Assembly: GCA_016237705.1 (NCBI GenBank)
Contig: CP066204.1
Location: 1-64,000 of the forward strand
Direction of reading: 5' to 3'
DNA: 64,000 nt
DNA from: Aerococcaceae bacterium zg-252
Lineage (GTDB): Bacteria; Bacillota; Bacilli; Lactobacillales; Aerococcaceae
This document shows, piece after piece, positions 39,959-50,378 of the stretch. The first letter of the stretch is position 1; every line of letters starts with the position of its first letter. The notes below the pieces were generated by a model. That model did no database searches and was not told where the DNA came from. It saw only the letters and a list, made by a program, of their open reading frames with translations. Position numbers and translations under genes: made by a program.

Positions 39959-41063
39959 ATGGAATTATACGAAATTAAACAATTTATAACCAATACGCAA
40001 CAAATAATTCACAGTTTTAGGGGGTCTCTTTGACTTAGAAGCAATTGAGGCAGATATTGCAGATTATGAGCATCAAATGTCATCGCCAACTTTTTGGGAT
40101 GATAATGAACAGGCTCAAAAAGTGATTGCAAAACTTAATATTGCAAAAGAAACGTACCAAATGATTCATCATATGGAAGAACAGTTAGAAGAGCTAGATA
40201 TGGCTGTGGAATTATACGATGAGTCGAAAGATGAAACATTACTAAGGGAAGCAATCACGCTAGTCGAAGTGTTAAATGATAAAATTACTCAGTTTCAAAT
40301 GAAGTTATTATTGTCAGAACCGCATGACGCAAATGATGCGTTATTAGAAATTCACCCAGGTGCTGGCGGAACAGAATCTCAAGATTGGGGTAGTATGCTT
40401 TTGCGAATGTATCAGCGTTGGGCAGATAAAAAAGGATTTCAAATTGAAATGGTCGATTATCAAGACGGTGATGAAGCTGGCATAAAAAGTGTGACTTTGG
40501 AGATAAAAGGGCATAATGCGTATGGATATTTGAAATCTGAAAAAGGCGTGCATCGTCTTGTGCGTATTTCTCCTTTTGATTCAAATAGCCGACGCCATAC
40601 ATCATTTGCGTCAGTTGAAGTGACGCCACTGATAGATGATACGATTGAAATTGATATTAATCCAGATGATTTACGCATTGATACTTATCGTGCAAGTGGA
40701 GCCGGTGGTCAGCATATCAATAAAACAAGTTCTGCTGTTCGAATTACGCATATTCCGACAGGTATTGTGACGCAAAGTCAATCACAACGTTCGCAATTCC
40801 AAAACCGAGATTTAGCGATGAATTTATTGAAAGCAAAACTCTACCAATTAGAGCAAGAAAAACAAGCCCAAGCATTAGCTGAAATTAAAGGGGAACAACG
40901 TGATATTGCGTGGGGTTCTCAGATTAGATCTTATGTTTTTCATCCGTATTCAATGGTTAAAGATCATCGAACAAATTTTGATGTGGGGAATACGCAAGCT
41001 GTTATGGACGGTGACATTGATTCCTTTATTGATGCTTATTTGAAATTGCGTTTACAAGATTAA
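39959..41063 (+). CDS. prfB: Peptide chain release factor 2 (programmed +1 frameshift)
   Basis: RF2 releases the peptide at UGA and UAA. Translation starts at ATG 39959 after AGAGGA, runs 24 codons to CTT (40028-40030), then meets in-frame TGA (40031-40033). The canonical signal AGGGGG TCT CTT TGA C lets ribosomes slip +1 and continue at GAC 40032, giving about 367 residues. The GGQ motif is in [10 protein letters not shown] and the stop-codon recognition motif SPF in VRISPFDSN. The TGA is thus a sensor of RF2 level, not a disabling mutation. A simple ORF search finds only the part after the shift. secA is upstream and ftsEX downstream. Confidence 0.97.
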
Positions 41064-41118
41064 TTGACATTAAAATGCCATTATTTTGAGATTGGTTATT
41101 AATCAATAAATGTTAAAC

Positions 41119-41275
41119 TAGAATATAGGGTTGAGTAAATTGATTCATTTATAGTACGAGTAAGGGTGTTATGGCTTGAATCACTGAGCGTGTCACAAAG
41201 TGCTTTGGGACTGTAAGAGATAAGCGAAGTGGACGTCAAGCTAACTCTAGTAAGCTGGAATAAAGGAGTATAAAA
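41119..41275 (+). promoter_or_regulatory. ftsE leader with putative structured RNA
   Basis: A TAGAAT -10 candidate (41119-41124) would give a leader of about 145 nucleotides. GGCTTGA (41173-41179) can pair with TCAAGCT (41236-41242), enclosing further pairing such as GCTT with AAGC (41202-41205 with 41222-41225). The element resembles the tagO leader hairpin. No known riboswitch class is recognised. Confidence 0.4.
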
Positions 41276-41962
41276 ATGATACAACTAACAAATGTTACGA
41301 AACAGTATCCTAATGGCATAAAAGCAGTAGATGATATGAGTATTCGTATTGAGCAAGGTGAATTTGTATATATTGTAGGGCCAAGTGGTTCGGGTAAATC
41401 AACCTTGATGAAATTACTTTATCGTGAAGAAATGCAAACCAAAGGGGCTGTTCAAGTAGGGAAATATCGTATTGCCACGATGAAAGAAAAAGAAATCCCG
41501 TTTTTACGTCGCTATGTTGGCGTTGTGTTTCAAGATTTTAAATTATTACCAAAATTAACGGTATATGAAAATGTTGCATACGCACTCGAAGTAACAGGAA
41601 AACGTGGCAAAGAAATTAAACAACGTGTACATGAATTATTAGAACAAGTAGGATTGCGACATAAAGTGAATCAATTGCCGGAAGAGTTATCAGGTGGTGA
41701 ACAACAACGTGTTGCGATTGCTCGGGCATTAGCGAATCGACCAGCAATCTTGATAGCAGATGAACCAACAGGAAATTTAGATCCTGAAACAGCTCTTGGC
41801 ATTCTCAATTTATTAGAAAAAGTCAATACATTAGGCACCACTGTTATTATGGGGACGCATAATGAAAATTTCGTTAATCAATTTCGACATCGTGTACTAG
41901 AATTAAATCAAGGTAAATTAGTTCGTGATAGTTATAAGGGGGAATATGATGAGCGTCATTAG
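41276..41962 (+). CDS. ftsE: Cell division ATP-binding protein FtsE
   Basis: FtsE is the ATPase of the FtsEX complex, which activates peptidoglycan hydrolases such as PcsB or CwlO. The 228-residue ABC protein has Walker A GPSGSGKST, the signature LSGGEQQR and Walker B ILIADEPTGNLD. The ATG follows AAAGGAG. It overlaps ftsX by 14 bases. The order secA-prfB-ftsE-ftsX is conserved in Firmicutes. The target hydrolase is not encoded in this window. Confidence 0.98.
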   Translation: MIQLTNVTKQYPNGIKAVDDMSIRIEQGEFVYIVGPSGSGKSTLMKLLYREEMQTKGAVQVGKYRIATMKEKEIPFLRRYVGVVFQDFKLLPKLTVYENVAYALEVTGKRGKEIKQRVHELLEQVGLRHKVNQLPEELSGGEQQRVAIARALANRPAILIADEPTGNLDPETALGILNLLEKVNTLGTTVIMGTHNENFVNQFRHRVLELNQGKLVRDSYKGEYDERH

Positions 41963-42839
41963 AAATTTTTTCCGTCATATAAGGGACGGTATACGCAATT
42001 TATTCCGTAATGGCTGGATGACTATAGCATCCATTTTTACAATGTCGCTGACCTTGATGATGATGGGTGGACTAGTCTTATTGTTGATGAATGTGGAGAA
42101 AATTACCAAAGATATTGAATCGGGTATTCAAATTCGTGTCATGATTGATTTGGCTGCGAATGCTACTGATGAACAAGTGTTGAAACAAAAAATCGAGCAA
42201 TTGGATCATGTAGCAAATGTTGTCTATCGAACAAAGGATGAAGAATTACAAGATATTATTGAAAATGTAGGACAAGAATTTAGTTTACATGAAGGGGATG
42301 CTAATCCATTACTGAACGTTTTTGTAGTTGATGTAGATGATGTCAAAGAGATTAAAGTAGTAGCAGAGGCTATTAAAAAAATGACTTATGCACATGAGGT
42401 CACTTATGGCGAAGTAACGGCTGATAAATTATTGAAGCAAATTGAAATTGTGCGTTACATTTTAGCGGTTATTGCAGCAGTATTTTTAGTAGTGGCTGTT
42501 TTACTAGTAAGTAATACCATTCGTCTAACAATTTTTGCACGACAAACAGAAATTGAGATTATGCGTTTAGTGGGAGCGAAGAATAGTTTTATTCGAGCAC
42601 CATTTGCTTATGAAGGTGCATTTATTGGTATTATCGGTAGCTGTGTTGCATTCGGATTACTATATGCTATCTATGAAGCGATTCGTCTAGCTCCGTCACA
42701 GTTGTTTGGTATTATGAATATACGCTTTATACCGACTTGGCCTTTCTTTATTTTCTTAGGAATTGGTATCTTGATTATTGGTATTCTCTTAGGAATACTA
42801 GGTGCTCGCCGTTCAATGAAACAATTTTTAAAAATATAA
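41949..42839 (+). CDS. ftsX: Cell division protein FtsX
   Basis: FtsX is the membrane subunit that passes FtsE ATPase activity to extracellular hydrolases. Four helices are visible (about residues 22-45, 165-190, 215-240 and 265-290), with a large extracellular loop between the first two. I chose ATG 41949, 6 bases after AAGGGGG, over the ATG at 41946, 3 bases away, and over the longer frame start at 41925 inside ftsE. The product has 296 residues. The gene ends at a bidirectional terminator shared with msmK. Confidence 0.97.
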   Translation: MSVIRNFFRHIRDGIRNLFRNGWMTIASIFTMSLTLMMMGGLVLLLMNVEKITKDIESGIQIRVMIDLAANATDEQVLKQKIEQLDHVANVVYRTKDEELQDIIENVGQEFSLHEGDANPLLNVFVVDVDDVKEIKVVAEAIKKMTYAHEVTYGEVTADKLLKQIEIVRYILAVIAAVFLVVAVLLVSNTIRLTIFARQTEIEIMRLVGAKNSFIRAPFAYEGAFIGIIGSCVAFGLLYAIYEAIRLAPSQLFGIMNIRFIPTWPFFIFLGIGILIIGILLGILGARRSMKQFLKI

Positions 42840-42886
42840 TGATAAAAGGGAACGTAGCTTTATTGAATACGTTCCTTTTATCATTA
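42839..42886. terminator. Bidirectional terminator between ftsX and msmK
   Basis: Arms 42839-42857 and 42869-42886 pair over 18 bp with one bulged G, and both outer edges are A/T-rich. It serves both convergent genes. Confidence 0.9.
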
Positions 42887-42899
42887 TATTGGTTTGAAA

Positions 42900-44015
42900 T
42901 TACATCATGTCAGCACGAATAACACGTTCTGATTCTGCGTCAAAGAAGTGAGCTTTGTTCATGTTGAAACCTAATTCAATTACTTCACCTGGGTTGTGGA
43001 AGTCACGAGCGTCAACACGAGCGATAAATTCTGTATCCCCAACTTTTGAGTAAAGCATTGTTTCAGCACCTAATAACTCTGAAACGACAACTTCTGAACG
43101 AACAATTGAACCAGGGTTAGCATCTAAGAATACTTGTTCTGATTGAATATCTTCAGGACGGATACCGAAAATAATTTGTTTTCCATTGAAACCACGTTCT
43201 TCTAATAATTTACGTTGTGGTTCTGTAATTTTTAATTCTAAACCTTGATGATTTGAAATGACACCGTCATTCAATGTTACTTTGAAGAAGTTCATTGCAG
43301 GTGAACCAATGAAACCTGCTACGAATACGTTATTTGGTGTATTGTACACTTCTTGAGGTGATCCGATTTGTTGGATAATACCGTCTTTCATAATAACGAT
43401 ACGGCTTGCCATTGTCATCGCTTCAGTTTGGTCATGTGTTACGTAAATAGTCGTTGTATTTAAACGTTGGTGTAATTTAGCGATTTCAGCACGCATTTGT
43501 ACACGTAATTTAGCATCTAAGTTTGATAAAGGCTCATCCATTAAGAATACTTTAGCATCACGAACGATTGCACGACCTAAGGCAACACGTTGACGTTGAC
43601 CACCAGATAAAGCAGCTGGTTTACGATCTAAGTATTGAGTTAAGCCTAAGATTTCCGCAGCATTTTCTACACGTGACTTGATTTCATCTTTTGGATATTT
43701 ACGTAATTTTAAACCGAAAGCCATGTTATCAAATACTGTCATGTGAGGATATAACGCATAGTTTTGGAATACCATTGCGATGTCACGATCTTTTGGTGCT
43801 ACATCATTCATTAATGTATCGCCAATCCATAATTCACCTTCAGAAATATCTTCCAAACCAGCAATCATACGTAATGTAGTTGATTTACCACAACCTGAAG
43901 GGCCTACGAATACGATAAATTCACGATCTTGAATATCTAAGTTGAAGTCTGTTACTGAATAAAAATCAGCACCTTCATATTTTTTATGAATACCTTTAAG
44001 TTTCATTTCTACCAT
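42900..44015 (-). CDS. msmK: Sugar ABC transporter ATP-binding protein (MsmK/UgpC type)
   Basis: MsmK-type ATPases energise carbohydrate ABC importers and are often shared by several permeases. The ABC domain has Walker A GPSGCGKST, signature LSGGQRQR and DEPLSNLDAKLR; the C-terminal third is the MalK-like OB/TOBE regulatory domain (IIFGIRPEDI). The start ATG 44015 follows AAGGAGA; the longer frame to 44093 runs through the promoter. The product has 371 residues. No permease or binding protein is adjacent, which suits a shared ATPase. A cre site upstream predicts CcpA control. Confidence 0.95.
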   Translation of the reverse strand: MVEMKLKGIHKKYEGADFYSVTDFNLDIQDREFIVFVGPSGCGKSTTLRMIAGLEDISEGELWIGDTLMNDVAPKDRDIAMVFQNYALYPHMTVFDNMAFGLKLRKYPKDEIKSRVENAAEILGLTQYLDRKPAALSGGQRQRVALGRAIVRDAKVFLMDEPLSNLDAKLRVQMRAEIAKLHQRLNTTTIYVTHDQTEAMTMASRIVIMKDGIIQQIGSPQEVYNTPNNVFVAGFIGSPAMNFFKVTLNDGVISNHQGLELKITEPQRKLLEERGFNGKQIIFGIRPEDIQSEQVFLDANPGSIVRSEVVVSELLGAETMLYSKVGDTEFIARVDARDFHNPGEVIELGFNMNKAHFFDAESERVIRADMM

Positions 44016-44056
44016 AATTAAAATCTCCTTTATTAAGTTTGTAATCCAAGTATAAA

Positions 44057-44071
44057 ATGAAAACGTTTGAA
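44057..44071 (-). promoter_or_regulatory. cre site (CcpA operator) in the msmK promoter
   Basis: ATGAAAACGTTTGAA differs from the cre consensus WTGNAANCGNWNNCW at one position, and its reverse complement also differs at one. It lies between a -10 candidate (TATACT on the minus strand, 44049-44054) and the -35 region, a position expected to give catabolite repression. Confidence 0.72.
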
Positions 44072-44268
44072 AATCTATTGGCTGAGTGCACAAAATATTC
44101 CGTCAAATTGTAGAAAGGGTTTGCATCATGGAGCTTATTGAACAATAAATGAGTATCTTATTATAAAATTTTATAAAATATGACTGTGTATAGCAATATC
44201 AGTGTATGTTTGATAGTGATTTGTGATAGAATAGATACGAGAAATAGGCAAGGAGACAAGATTATATA

Positions 44269-44826
44269 ATGGAAAAAATAAGAGGTTTTGAAGTCGTATC
44301 TTACTATGCTGAGCAAAATATTCAATTACCAAAGCGTGCTACACATCACGCAGCAGGATATGATATTGAAGCAGCAGAAGATATTGTTTTACCAAGTTTT
44401 TGGAAAGATTTGTTACGCTATTTATTACAAGAAATGAAGCAATGGATTTATCAGTCACCAAAAGATAAGGAAGAAAAGGCAAAGGTTCTGCATGAAAAAT
44501 TATTAAAACCAACTTTAATTCCAACAGGATTGAAAGCTTATATGCAAGATGATGAATATTTGCAAATTATTAATCGTTCAAGTAATCCTTTGAAACGATT
44601 TTTAGTATTACCGAATAGTATCGGCATTATTGATAGTGATTATTATAATAATGAATCGAACGAAGGGCATATTTTTGTGCAAATGTTAAATTTTGGGCTA
44701 GTGGATCAAAAAATCAAAAAAGGTGAGCGGATCGCCCAAGGTATTTTTACGACATTTTTGAAAGTTGATAGTGATAATGGTGGAGAAAGTACACGAACAG
44801 GTGGATTTGGTTCATCTAGCAAATAA
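44269..44826 (+). CDS. dut: dUTP diphosphatase with an insertion
   Basis: dUTPase hydrolyses dUTP to dUMP, keeping uracil out of DNA. The five trimeric dUTPase motifs are recognisable: AAGYDIEAAED (1), INRSSNP (2), GIIDSDYYNN (3), GERIAQGIF (4) and RTGGFGSS (5). A Lys/Glu-rich helical insertion of about 35 residues (residues 43-78) separates motif 1 from the rest, making the protein 185 residues instead of about 145; similar insertions are known in Lactobacillales. The ATG follows AAGGAGA. radA follows after 30 bases. Confidence 0.92.
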   Translation: MEKIRGFEVVSYYAEQNIQLPKRATHHAAGYDIEAAEDIVLPSFWKDLLRYLLQEMKQWIYQSPKDKEEKAKVLHEKLLKPTLIPTGLKAYMQDDEYLQIINRSSNPLKRFLVLPNSIGIIDSDYYNNESNEGHIFVQMLNFGLVDQKIKKGERIAQGIFTTFLKVDSDNGGESTRTGGFGSSSK

Positions 44827-44856
44827 GAGTAAAGAAAAGCAGAAAGGATGAAGTCT

Positions 44857-46236
44857 ATGGCGAAAAAAAGGGTCATGTATGAATGTATGGCTTGTGGTTA
44901 TGAATCGCCAAGGTGGTTAGGAAAGTGCCCTGAATGTGGTGGCTGGAATCAAATGGAAGAACAATTAGTAGCTCCTCCTACCATTGATAAACGAGTGCAA
45001 GTTCAAACTTCCAAGCAGCCATTGTCACGTGGTGCTAAACAGTTACATGAGATTCAATATACTAATGAATCTCGTGTGAATACGGACTTTTCGGAGTTTG
45101 ACCGCGTTTTAGGTGGTGGAGTGGTTAATGGCTCTTTAGTATTAATCGGTGGTGACCCTGGAATTGGAAAGTCAACATTGCTTTTACAGGTGTCTTTACA
45201 ATTAGCGAATAAAGGTCAAAAATTACTTTACGTTTCCGGAGAAGAAAGTTTATCACAAATTAAAATGCGAGCAGAGCGACTGTCGCTAAATAGTGACTAT
45301 TTTTACTTATTATCTGAAACAGATTTAACGGCAGTGGCGAGTGAAATTCAACGTATTGAACCAGATATGGTAATTATTGATTCAATCCAGACAATGACAT
45401 CTCCTGAGCATAATGGTGTGGCGGGTAGCGTCTCGCAGTTACGAGAAACAACGAATGTGTTGATGCGTATTGCAAAAGATAATCAAATTGCAATTTTCAT
45501 TGTAGGCCATGTGACAAAAGAAGGAAATATTGCAGGGCCAAGAATGCTGGAACACATGGTGGATACGGTATTGTATTTTGAAGGTGAGAAACATAATCGT
45601 TTCCGTATTTTAAGAGCAGTAAAAAATCGTTTTGGTTCGACAAATGAATTAGGTGTTTTTGAAATGCTTGATGTCGGCTTGCAAGAAGTGACGAATCCAT
45701 CTGAATTGTTCTTGGAAGAACGACTACCTGGAGCCACCGGTTCGACGGTCGTAGCAGCTTTAGAGGGGACTCGAACTATTTTGGCAGAGATACAGTCTTT
45801 AATGACGCCAACTGTTTTTGGTAATGCTAAGCGTACAGCTAGTGGAATTGAACAACAACGTGTATCTCTTTTGCTGGCAGTTATGGAAAAGCATTGTGGT
45901 CTTATGGTTCAAAATCAAGATGCTTTTTTCAAGACAACAGGTGGTGTTCAGTTAGATGAGCCAGCGATTGATTTAGCGATTGCGATGAGTATTGCGTCGA
46001 GTTACTGGAATCGACCAACGCAAATTGACGATTGTTTTGTAGGCGAAATTGGTTTAACAGGAGAAATTCGGCGTGTGACACAGGTGAAAGAACGTATTGT
46101 CGAAGCTGATAAATTAGGATTTAAACGTATTTTTGTACCAAAAAATAATGTTCAAAGCTTAGTGTTGAATACAACGATTGAAGTTATCCCAGTTTCAACG
46201 ATTAAACAAGCGTTGGCAATCGTATTTCCAAGATAA
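44857..46236 (+). CDS. radA: DNA repair protein RadA
   Basis: RadA (Sms) is a hexameric helicase that extends D-loops in recombination and natural transformation. The N-terminal zinc finger is [18 protein letters not shown]. The RecA-like core has Walker [12 protein letters not shown] and the family motif KNRFG. The C-terminal Lon-like domain follows. ATG 44857 is 8 bases after AAAGGATG, which overlaps the upstream in-frame ATG 44848; this gives 459 residues. The radA-yacL-gltX order matches B. subtilis. Confidence 0.98.
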   Translation: MAKKRVMYECMACGYESPRWLGKCPECGGWNQMEEQLVAPPTIDKRVQVQTSKQPLSRGAKQLHEIQYTNESRVNTDFSEFDRVLGGGVVNGSLVLIGGDPGIGKSTLLLQVSLQLANKGQKLLYVSGEESLSQIKMRAERLSLNSDYFYLLSETDLTAVASEIQRIEPDMVIIDSIQTMTSPEHNGVAGSVSQLRETTNVLMRIAKDNQIAIFIVGHVTKEGNIAGPRMLEHMVDTVLYFEGEKHNRFRILRAVKNRFGSTNELGVFEMLDVGLQEVTNPSELFLEERLPGATGSTVVAALEGTRTILAEIQSLMTPTVFGNAKRTASGIEQQRVSLLLAVMEKHCGLMVQNQDAFFKTTGGVQLDEPAIDLAIAMSIASSYWNRPTQIDDCFVGEIGLTGEIRRVTQVKERIVEADKLGFKRIFVPKNNVQSLVLNTTIEVIPVSTIKQALAIVFPR

Positions 46237-46250
46237 GAAAGGAGGATAAA

Positions 46251-47339
46251 ATGTATAAACGAATTATTACAGGATTATCATTACTGATTGGATTAAGTTT
46301 TGGTGTGACAGTTGGCCCAAGTATATGGCATGGCATACCGAATGTACCAAGCTGGACTAGTAATATTTACTTAAATGGATTTATTTTTATGATTATTTTT
46401 ATGATACTAGGCAGTTTGTTATCACCAGTCATTGAGCGTGTTATTCGTTATTTAATTGAATGGATGAATAATTTGACGACGCTCAATTTAATTTTAGGGA
46501 CGATTGGCACACTGATTGGACTATTAATTGGATTTTTATTATCACTACCATTTAATAGTTTAAATATTCCCTTTGTATCTTCAACTTTGCCATTAATTTT
46601 TTCGATTACATTAGCATTAGTTGGGTATCAAACAGTAATGAGCCGGAAAGAAGAATGGCGTAAATTATTTTCACGTTCATTAAATAAAAGTACGATAGAA
46701 ACTAAGGAATCACAGTTGATAGAACTCGCTACGAGTGATAATATGTATAAGTACAAATTATTGGATACGAGTGTGATTATTGATAGTCGAATTGCAGATA
46801 TTGTGCAAACAAATTTTATTGAAGGAACATTGGTTATTCCTAATTTTGTGTTGCAGGAATTGCAATTTATAGCAGATTCTTCCGATGCGTTAAAAAGAGC
46901 AAAGGGTAGAAGAGGCTTGGATACTTTAAATGCACTGCAAAAAGACGGTTATATACCGATTGAATTTTATGAAGGTGATTTTGACGATATAACAGAAGTT
47001 GATAGTAAATTAATCCGTTTAGCGAAATTGATGAATGCTGCTATTTTAACGAATGATTATAACTTAAATAAGGTTTGTGAATTTCAAAATGTAACAGTAT
47101 TTAATATTAATGAATTGGCAAATGCGGTGAAACCAGTTGTGATTCCGGGCGAAGAAATGCATGTTCAAGTCATTAAATCGGGAACGGAAAGAAAACAAGG
47201 TGTCGCTTATTTAGATGACGGCACGATGATTGTTGTAGAAGACGGTCAAAATCATATGAATGAATGGATTGATGTTGTCGTCACCAGTGCACTGCAAACA
47301 GCTGCAGGTCGTATGATTTTTGCTAAACCAATTGAGTAA
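46251..47339 (+). CDS. Membrane PIN/TRAM-domain protein (YacL family)
   Basis: Four N-terminal membrane helices (about residues 5-22, 34-55, 78-100 and 108-125) precede a cytosolic PIN nuclease-like domain ([17 protein letters not shown] with acidic residues, later [10 protein letters not shown]) and a C-terminal TRAM domain likely to bind RNA ([25 protein letters not shown] split at its turn). The 362-residue length is typical. The function is not established; an RNA-processing role is inferred from the domains. The ATG follows AAAGGAGG. It lies between radA and gltX. Confidence 0.95.
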   Translation: MYKRIITGLSLLIGLSFGVTVGPSIWHGIPNVPSWTSNIYLNGFIFMIIFMILGSLLSPVIERVIRYLIEWMNNLTTLNLILGTIGTLIGLLIGFLLSLPFNSLNIPFVSSTLPLIFSITLALVGYQTVMSRKEEWRKLFSRSLNKSTIETKESQLIELATSDNMYKYKLLDTSVIIDSRIADIVQTNFIEGTLVIPNFVLQELQFIADSSDALKRAKGRRGLDTLNALQKDGYIPIEFYEGDFDDITEVDSKLIRLAKLMNAAILTNDYNLNKVCEFQNVTVFNINELANAVKPVVIPGEEMHVQVIKSGTERKQGVAYLDDGTMIVVEDGQNHMNEWIDVVVTSALQTAAGRMIFAKPIE

Positions 47340-47381
47340 GAGTAGTCGCATTTATATAGAAGTAGATAGAGGAGAAAGAAA

Positions 47382-48860
47382 ATGAGTCAAACAATACGTG
47401 TGCGTTATGCACCAAGCCCAACAGGTGAATTACATATAGGAAATGCTCGTACAGCATTATTTAATTATTTATTTGCACGTCATCATGGTGGCAAATTTAT
47501 TATTCGTATTGAAGATACGGATACAAAACGTAATATTGCACATGGTGAAGAAAGCCAATTATCTAATTTAACATGGTTAGGCATGGACTGGGATGAGTCG
47601 CCTGCTAATCCGGGTGAATATGGGCCTTACCGTCAATCAGAACGTCTACATATTTATCAACCATTAATTGACCAATTATTGACTGAAGATAAAGCATATA
47701 AATGTTATATGACAGAAGAAGAATTAGAGGCAGAACGTGAAGAACAACGAGCACGTGGGGAAATGCCACATTATGGTGGGCAACATGCTCATTTAACTCC
47801 AGAGCAGCAAGCACAATTTGAAGCAGAGGGACGCCAACCTGTTATTCGATTCCGCGTGCCAGCAGATGTAACGTATCGTTTTAATGATATGGTCAAAGGT
47901 GATATTACATTTGAATCTAAAAATATTTCAGGTGATTGGGTTATCCAAAAACGTGACGGAATGCCAACGTATAATTTTGCCGTTGCAGTCGACGATCACT
48001 TAATGGAAATTACTCATGTTTTACGTGGAGATGACCATATTGCTAATACGCCAAAACAAATGATGATTTATGATGCGTTTGGTTGGGAAGTACCGACATT
48101 TGGTCATATGACATTGATTGTTAATAGTGAAACTAATAAAAAATTAAGTAAACGTGACGGTGGTATTTTACAATTTATTGAACAATATCGTAATTTAGGA
48201 TACTTACCAGAAGCAATGTTTAACTTTATTACATTATTAGGTTGGTCACCAGTCGGAGAAGAAGAAATCTTTTCACGTGAAGAATTAATTCAACTGTTTG
48301 ATGCGAATCGTTTATCGACTTCACCAGCAGCCTTTGATGCGAAAAAATTAGAGTGGATTAATAATACCTACATGAAACAAGCACCACTTGATAAAGTGGT
48401 TGAGTTAGCTTTACCGCATTTAATTGAAGCTGGACGAGTGAGTGATAATCCGTCTGAAACAGAATTAGAATGGGTTAAAAAATTAGTACGTTTATATCAC
48501 GAACAAGTGTCATTTGGTGCAGAAATTGTATCAGCGTCTGAATTATTCTTTAAAGAAACATTGGTTATCGATGAACAGTCTAAAGAAGTGTTGGCTGAAG
48601 AATCAGCTGCTATTGTTATTAAAGCAATGCGTCAGCAATTAGAGCAATTGAATCCAGAAGAATTTGTTGCTGAAAATATTAAACCATTGACGAAAAATGT
48701 ACAAAAAGAAACAGGTATTAAAGGTAGAAATCTCTTTATGCCGATTCGTATTGCTGTATCTGGGCAAATGCATGGACCAGAATTACCAAATGTGATTGAA
48801 GTGCTTGGAAAAGAAAAAGTGCTCAATCATATCGAACAAGTATTAGCAATAATGAATTAG
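47382..48860 (+). CDS. gltX: Glutamyl-tRNA synthetase
   Basis: GltX charges tRNA-Glu and, in Firmicutes, also tRNA-Gln for later amidation. The class I signatures are [15 protein letters not shown] (HIGN) and [10 protein letters not shown] (KLSKR). The 492-residue length is typical of the non-discriminating Gram-positive type. The ATG follows GGAGAAAG. No T-box element lies in the short upstream region. A terminator separates it from cysS. Confidence 0.99.
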   Translation: MSQTIRVRYAPSPTGELHIGNARTALFNYLFARHHGGKFIIRIEDTDTKRNIAHGEESQLSNLTWLGMDWDESPANPGEYGPYRQSERLHIYQPLIDQLLTEDKAYKCYMTEEELEAEREEQRARGEMPHYGGQHAHLTPEQQAQFEAEGRQPVIRFRVPADVTYRFNDMVKGDITFESKNISGDWVIQKRDGMPTYNFAVAVDDHLMEITHVLRGDDHIANTPKQMMIYDAFGWEVPTFGHMTLIVNSETNKKLSKRDGGILQFIEQYRNLGYLPEAMFNFITLLGWSPVGEEEIFSREELIQLFDANRLSTSPAAFDAKKLEWINNTYMKQAPLDKVVELALPHLIEAGRVSDNPSETELEWVKKLVRLYHEQVSFGAEIVSASELFFKETLVIDEQSKEVLAEESAAIVIKAMRQQLEQLNPEEFVAENIKPLTKNVQKETGIKGRNLFMPIRIAVSGQMHGPELPNVIEVLGKEKVLNHIEQVLAIMN

Positions 48861-48883
48861 TAATAACTGTAATAATAATGGAT

Positions 48884-48928
48884 ATGGAGCTTTTTAGTGG
48901 AGTAAAATTCTCAAAAGCTCCATTCTTT
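48884..48928 (+). terminator. Terminator between gltX and cysS
   Basis: A perfect 11-bp stem (48884-48894 with 48913-48923) with an 18-base loop and a short T-rich tail. Confidence 0.75.
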
Positions 48929-48953
48929 ATATAGAAGAAAGGGGCAGGAATAC

Positions 48954-50378
48954 GTGACAATCCAACTTTATAATACATTGACTAGAACAAAAGAACCATT
49001 TGTTCCGATTGAACCAGGCAAAGTGAAGTTTTATGTCTGTGGACCGACAGTTTATAATTATATCCATATCGGAAATGCTCGAAGTGCAGTTTCTTTTGAT
49101 ACGATTCGACGCTATTTGATGTACCGAGGATATGATGTTACTTATGTGAGTAATTTTACCGATGTTGATGATAAAATTATCAAAGCAGCCAAAGAAGAGG
49201 GCTTAACACCTGAAGCTTTGTCACAAAAATACATTGATGCCTTTAAAGCTGATACGGCAGCCATTAATATTTTACCAGCAACAGTTCACCCACGTGTTAT
49301 GGAGCATATTGATGATATTATTCAATTTATTCAAGTTTTGGTGGATAAAGGTTATGCTTATGAATCGCAAGGTGATGTTTACTTTAAAACCGAATCGTTT
49401 GATAAGTATGGACAGTTATCGGATCAATCATTGAAAGACTTAATGGTTGGGGCAAGTGAACGAGTTCAAGAAGCGATTGCTGAAAGAAAAGATTCTCCAT
49501 TGGATTTTGCTTTATGGAAACAAGCTAAATCGGGTGAAATTCATTGGAAATCACCTTGGGGAGAGGGTAGACCAGGTTGGCATATTGAATGTTCGGTTAT
49601 GGCGACAAAACATTTAGGGCATACGATTGATATTCATGGTGGTGGACAAGATTTACAATTCCCACATCATGAAAATGAAATTGCACAATCAGAATGTGCG
49701 ACTGGACATGTTTTTGCTAATTATTGGTTACATAATGGGTTTGTAACGATTGGTGAGAATGAAGAAAAAATGAGTAAATCGCTAGGTAATTTTGTATTGC
49801 TACATGATTTACTAAAAGAAGTTGATCCAATGGTGGTTCGCTATTTATTAGCGACAGTTCATTATAGACGTCCAATCCGTTTTGATGCTGCTTCGATTCA
49901 TGAAGCGACAGTTAATTTAAGCCGTTTGAAAGAAGTGCATCGTCGATTACTTCATCGTCAACAAGACGCTATCAGTGAAACGAGTGAAGCAGGTTTAAAT
50001 TGGAAAGCGTCAATGGAGAATCAAATTGAATTATTTGTTCAAGAAATGGATAATGATTTTCAAGCTGGAAATGCGATTAGTGTTTTATTTGAACTAACAC
50101 GAATTATTAATCGGTACTTAGATGAGTCGGTTGTCGAAGTGGAAATTATTAATGCAATGCTCGATAATTATTTACAGTTGCTTGGAGTATTCGGAATTCA
50201 GTTAAAAGAAGAAGCCCTATTAGATGATGCGATTCAAGCATTAATCAATGAACGTACAGAAGCACGAAAGGCAAAAGATTTTGCTAAGAGTGATGCGATT
50301 CGTGACCAATTGAAAGAACAAGGTATTTTATTAGATGATACGCCACAAGGTACAACATGGAAGCGTGTGAACAGCTAA
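48954..50378 (+). CDS. cysS: Cysteinyl-tRNA synthetase
   Basis: CysS charges tRNA-Cys. The class I motifs are YIHIGNARSAV (HIGN) and EEKMSKSLGNF (KMSKS); zinc ligands lie at FYVCGPT and HIECSVMA with the HHENE segment. The 474-residue length is normal. The start is GTG 48954, after AGGGGCAGG. Its end overlaps mrnC. No serine acetyltransferase gene (cysE) lies between gltX and cysS, unlike B. subtilis. Confidence 0.99.
   Translation: MTIQLYNTLTRTKEPFVPIEPGKVKFYVCGPTVYNYIHIGNARSAVSFDTIRRYLMYRGYDVTYVSNFTDVDDKIIKAAKEEGLTPEALSQKYIDAFKADTAAINILPATVHPRVMEHIDDIIQFIQVLVDKGYAYESQGDVYFKTESFDKYGQLSDQSLKDLMVGASERVQEAIAERKDSPLDFALWKQAKSGEIHWKSPWGEGRPGWHIECSVMATKHLGHTIDIHGGGQDLQFPHHENEIAQSECATGHVFANYWLHNGFVTIGENEEKMSKSLGNFVLLHDLLKEVDPMVVRYLLATVHYRRPIRFDAASIHEATVNLSRLKEVHRRLLHRQQDAISETSEAGLNWKASMENQIELFVQEMDNDFQAGNAISVLFELTRIINRYLDESVVEVEIINAMLDNYLQLLGVFGIQLKEEALLDDAIQALINERTEARKAKDFAKSDAIRDQLKEQGILLDDTPQGTTWKRVNS

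Noticed and set aside
40028-40033. prfB as a pseudogene because of the in-frame TGA
   Set aside because: The TGA is within the classic RF2 frameshift signal and the rest of the protein is intact.
48861-48953. T-box riboswitch before cysS
   Set aside because: The region is too short and lacks the T-box sequence; it contains a plain terminator.
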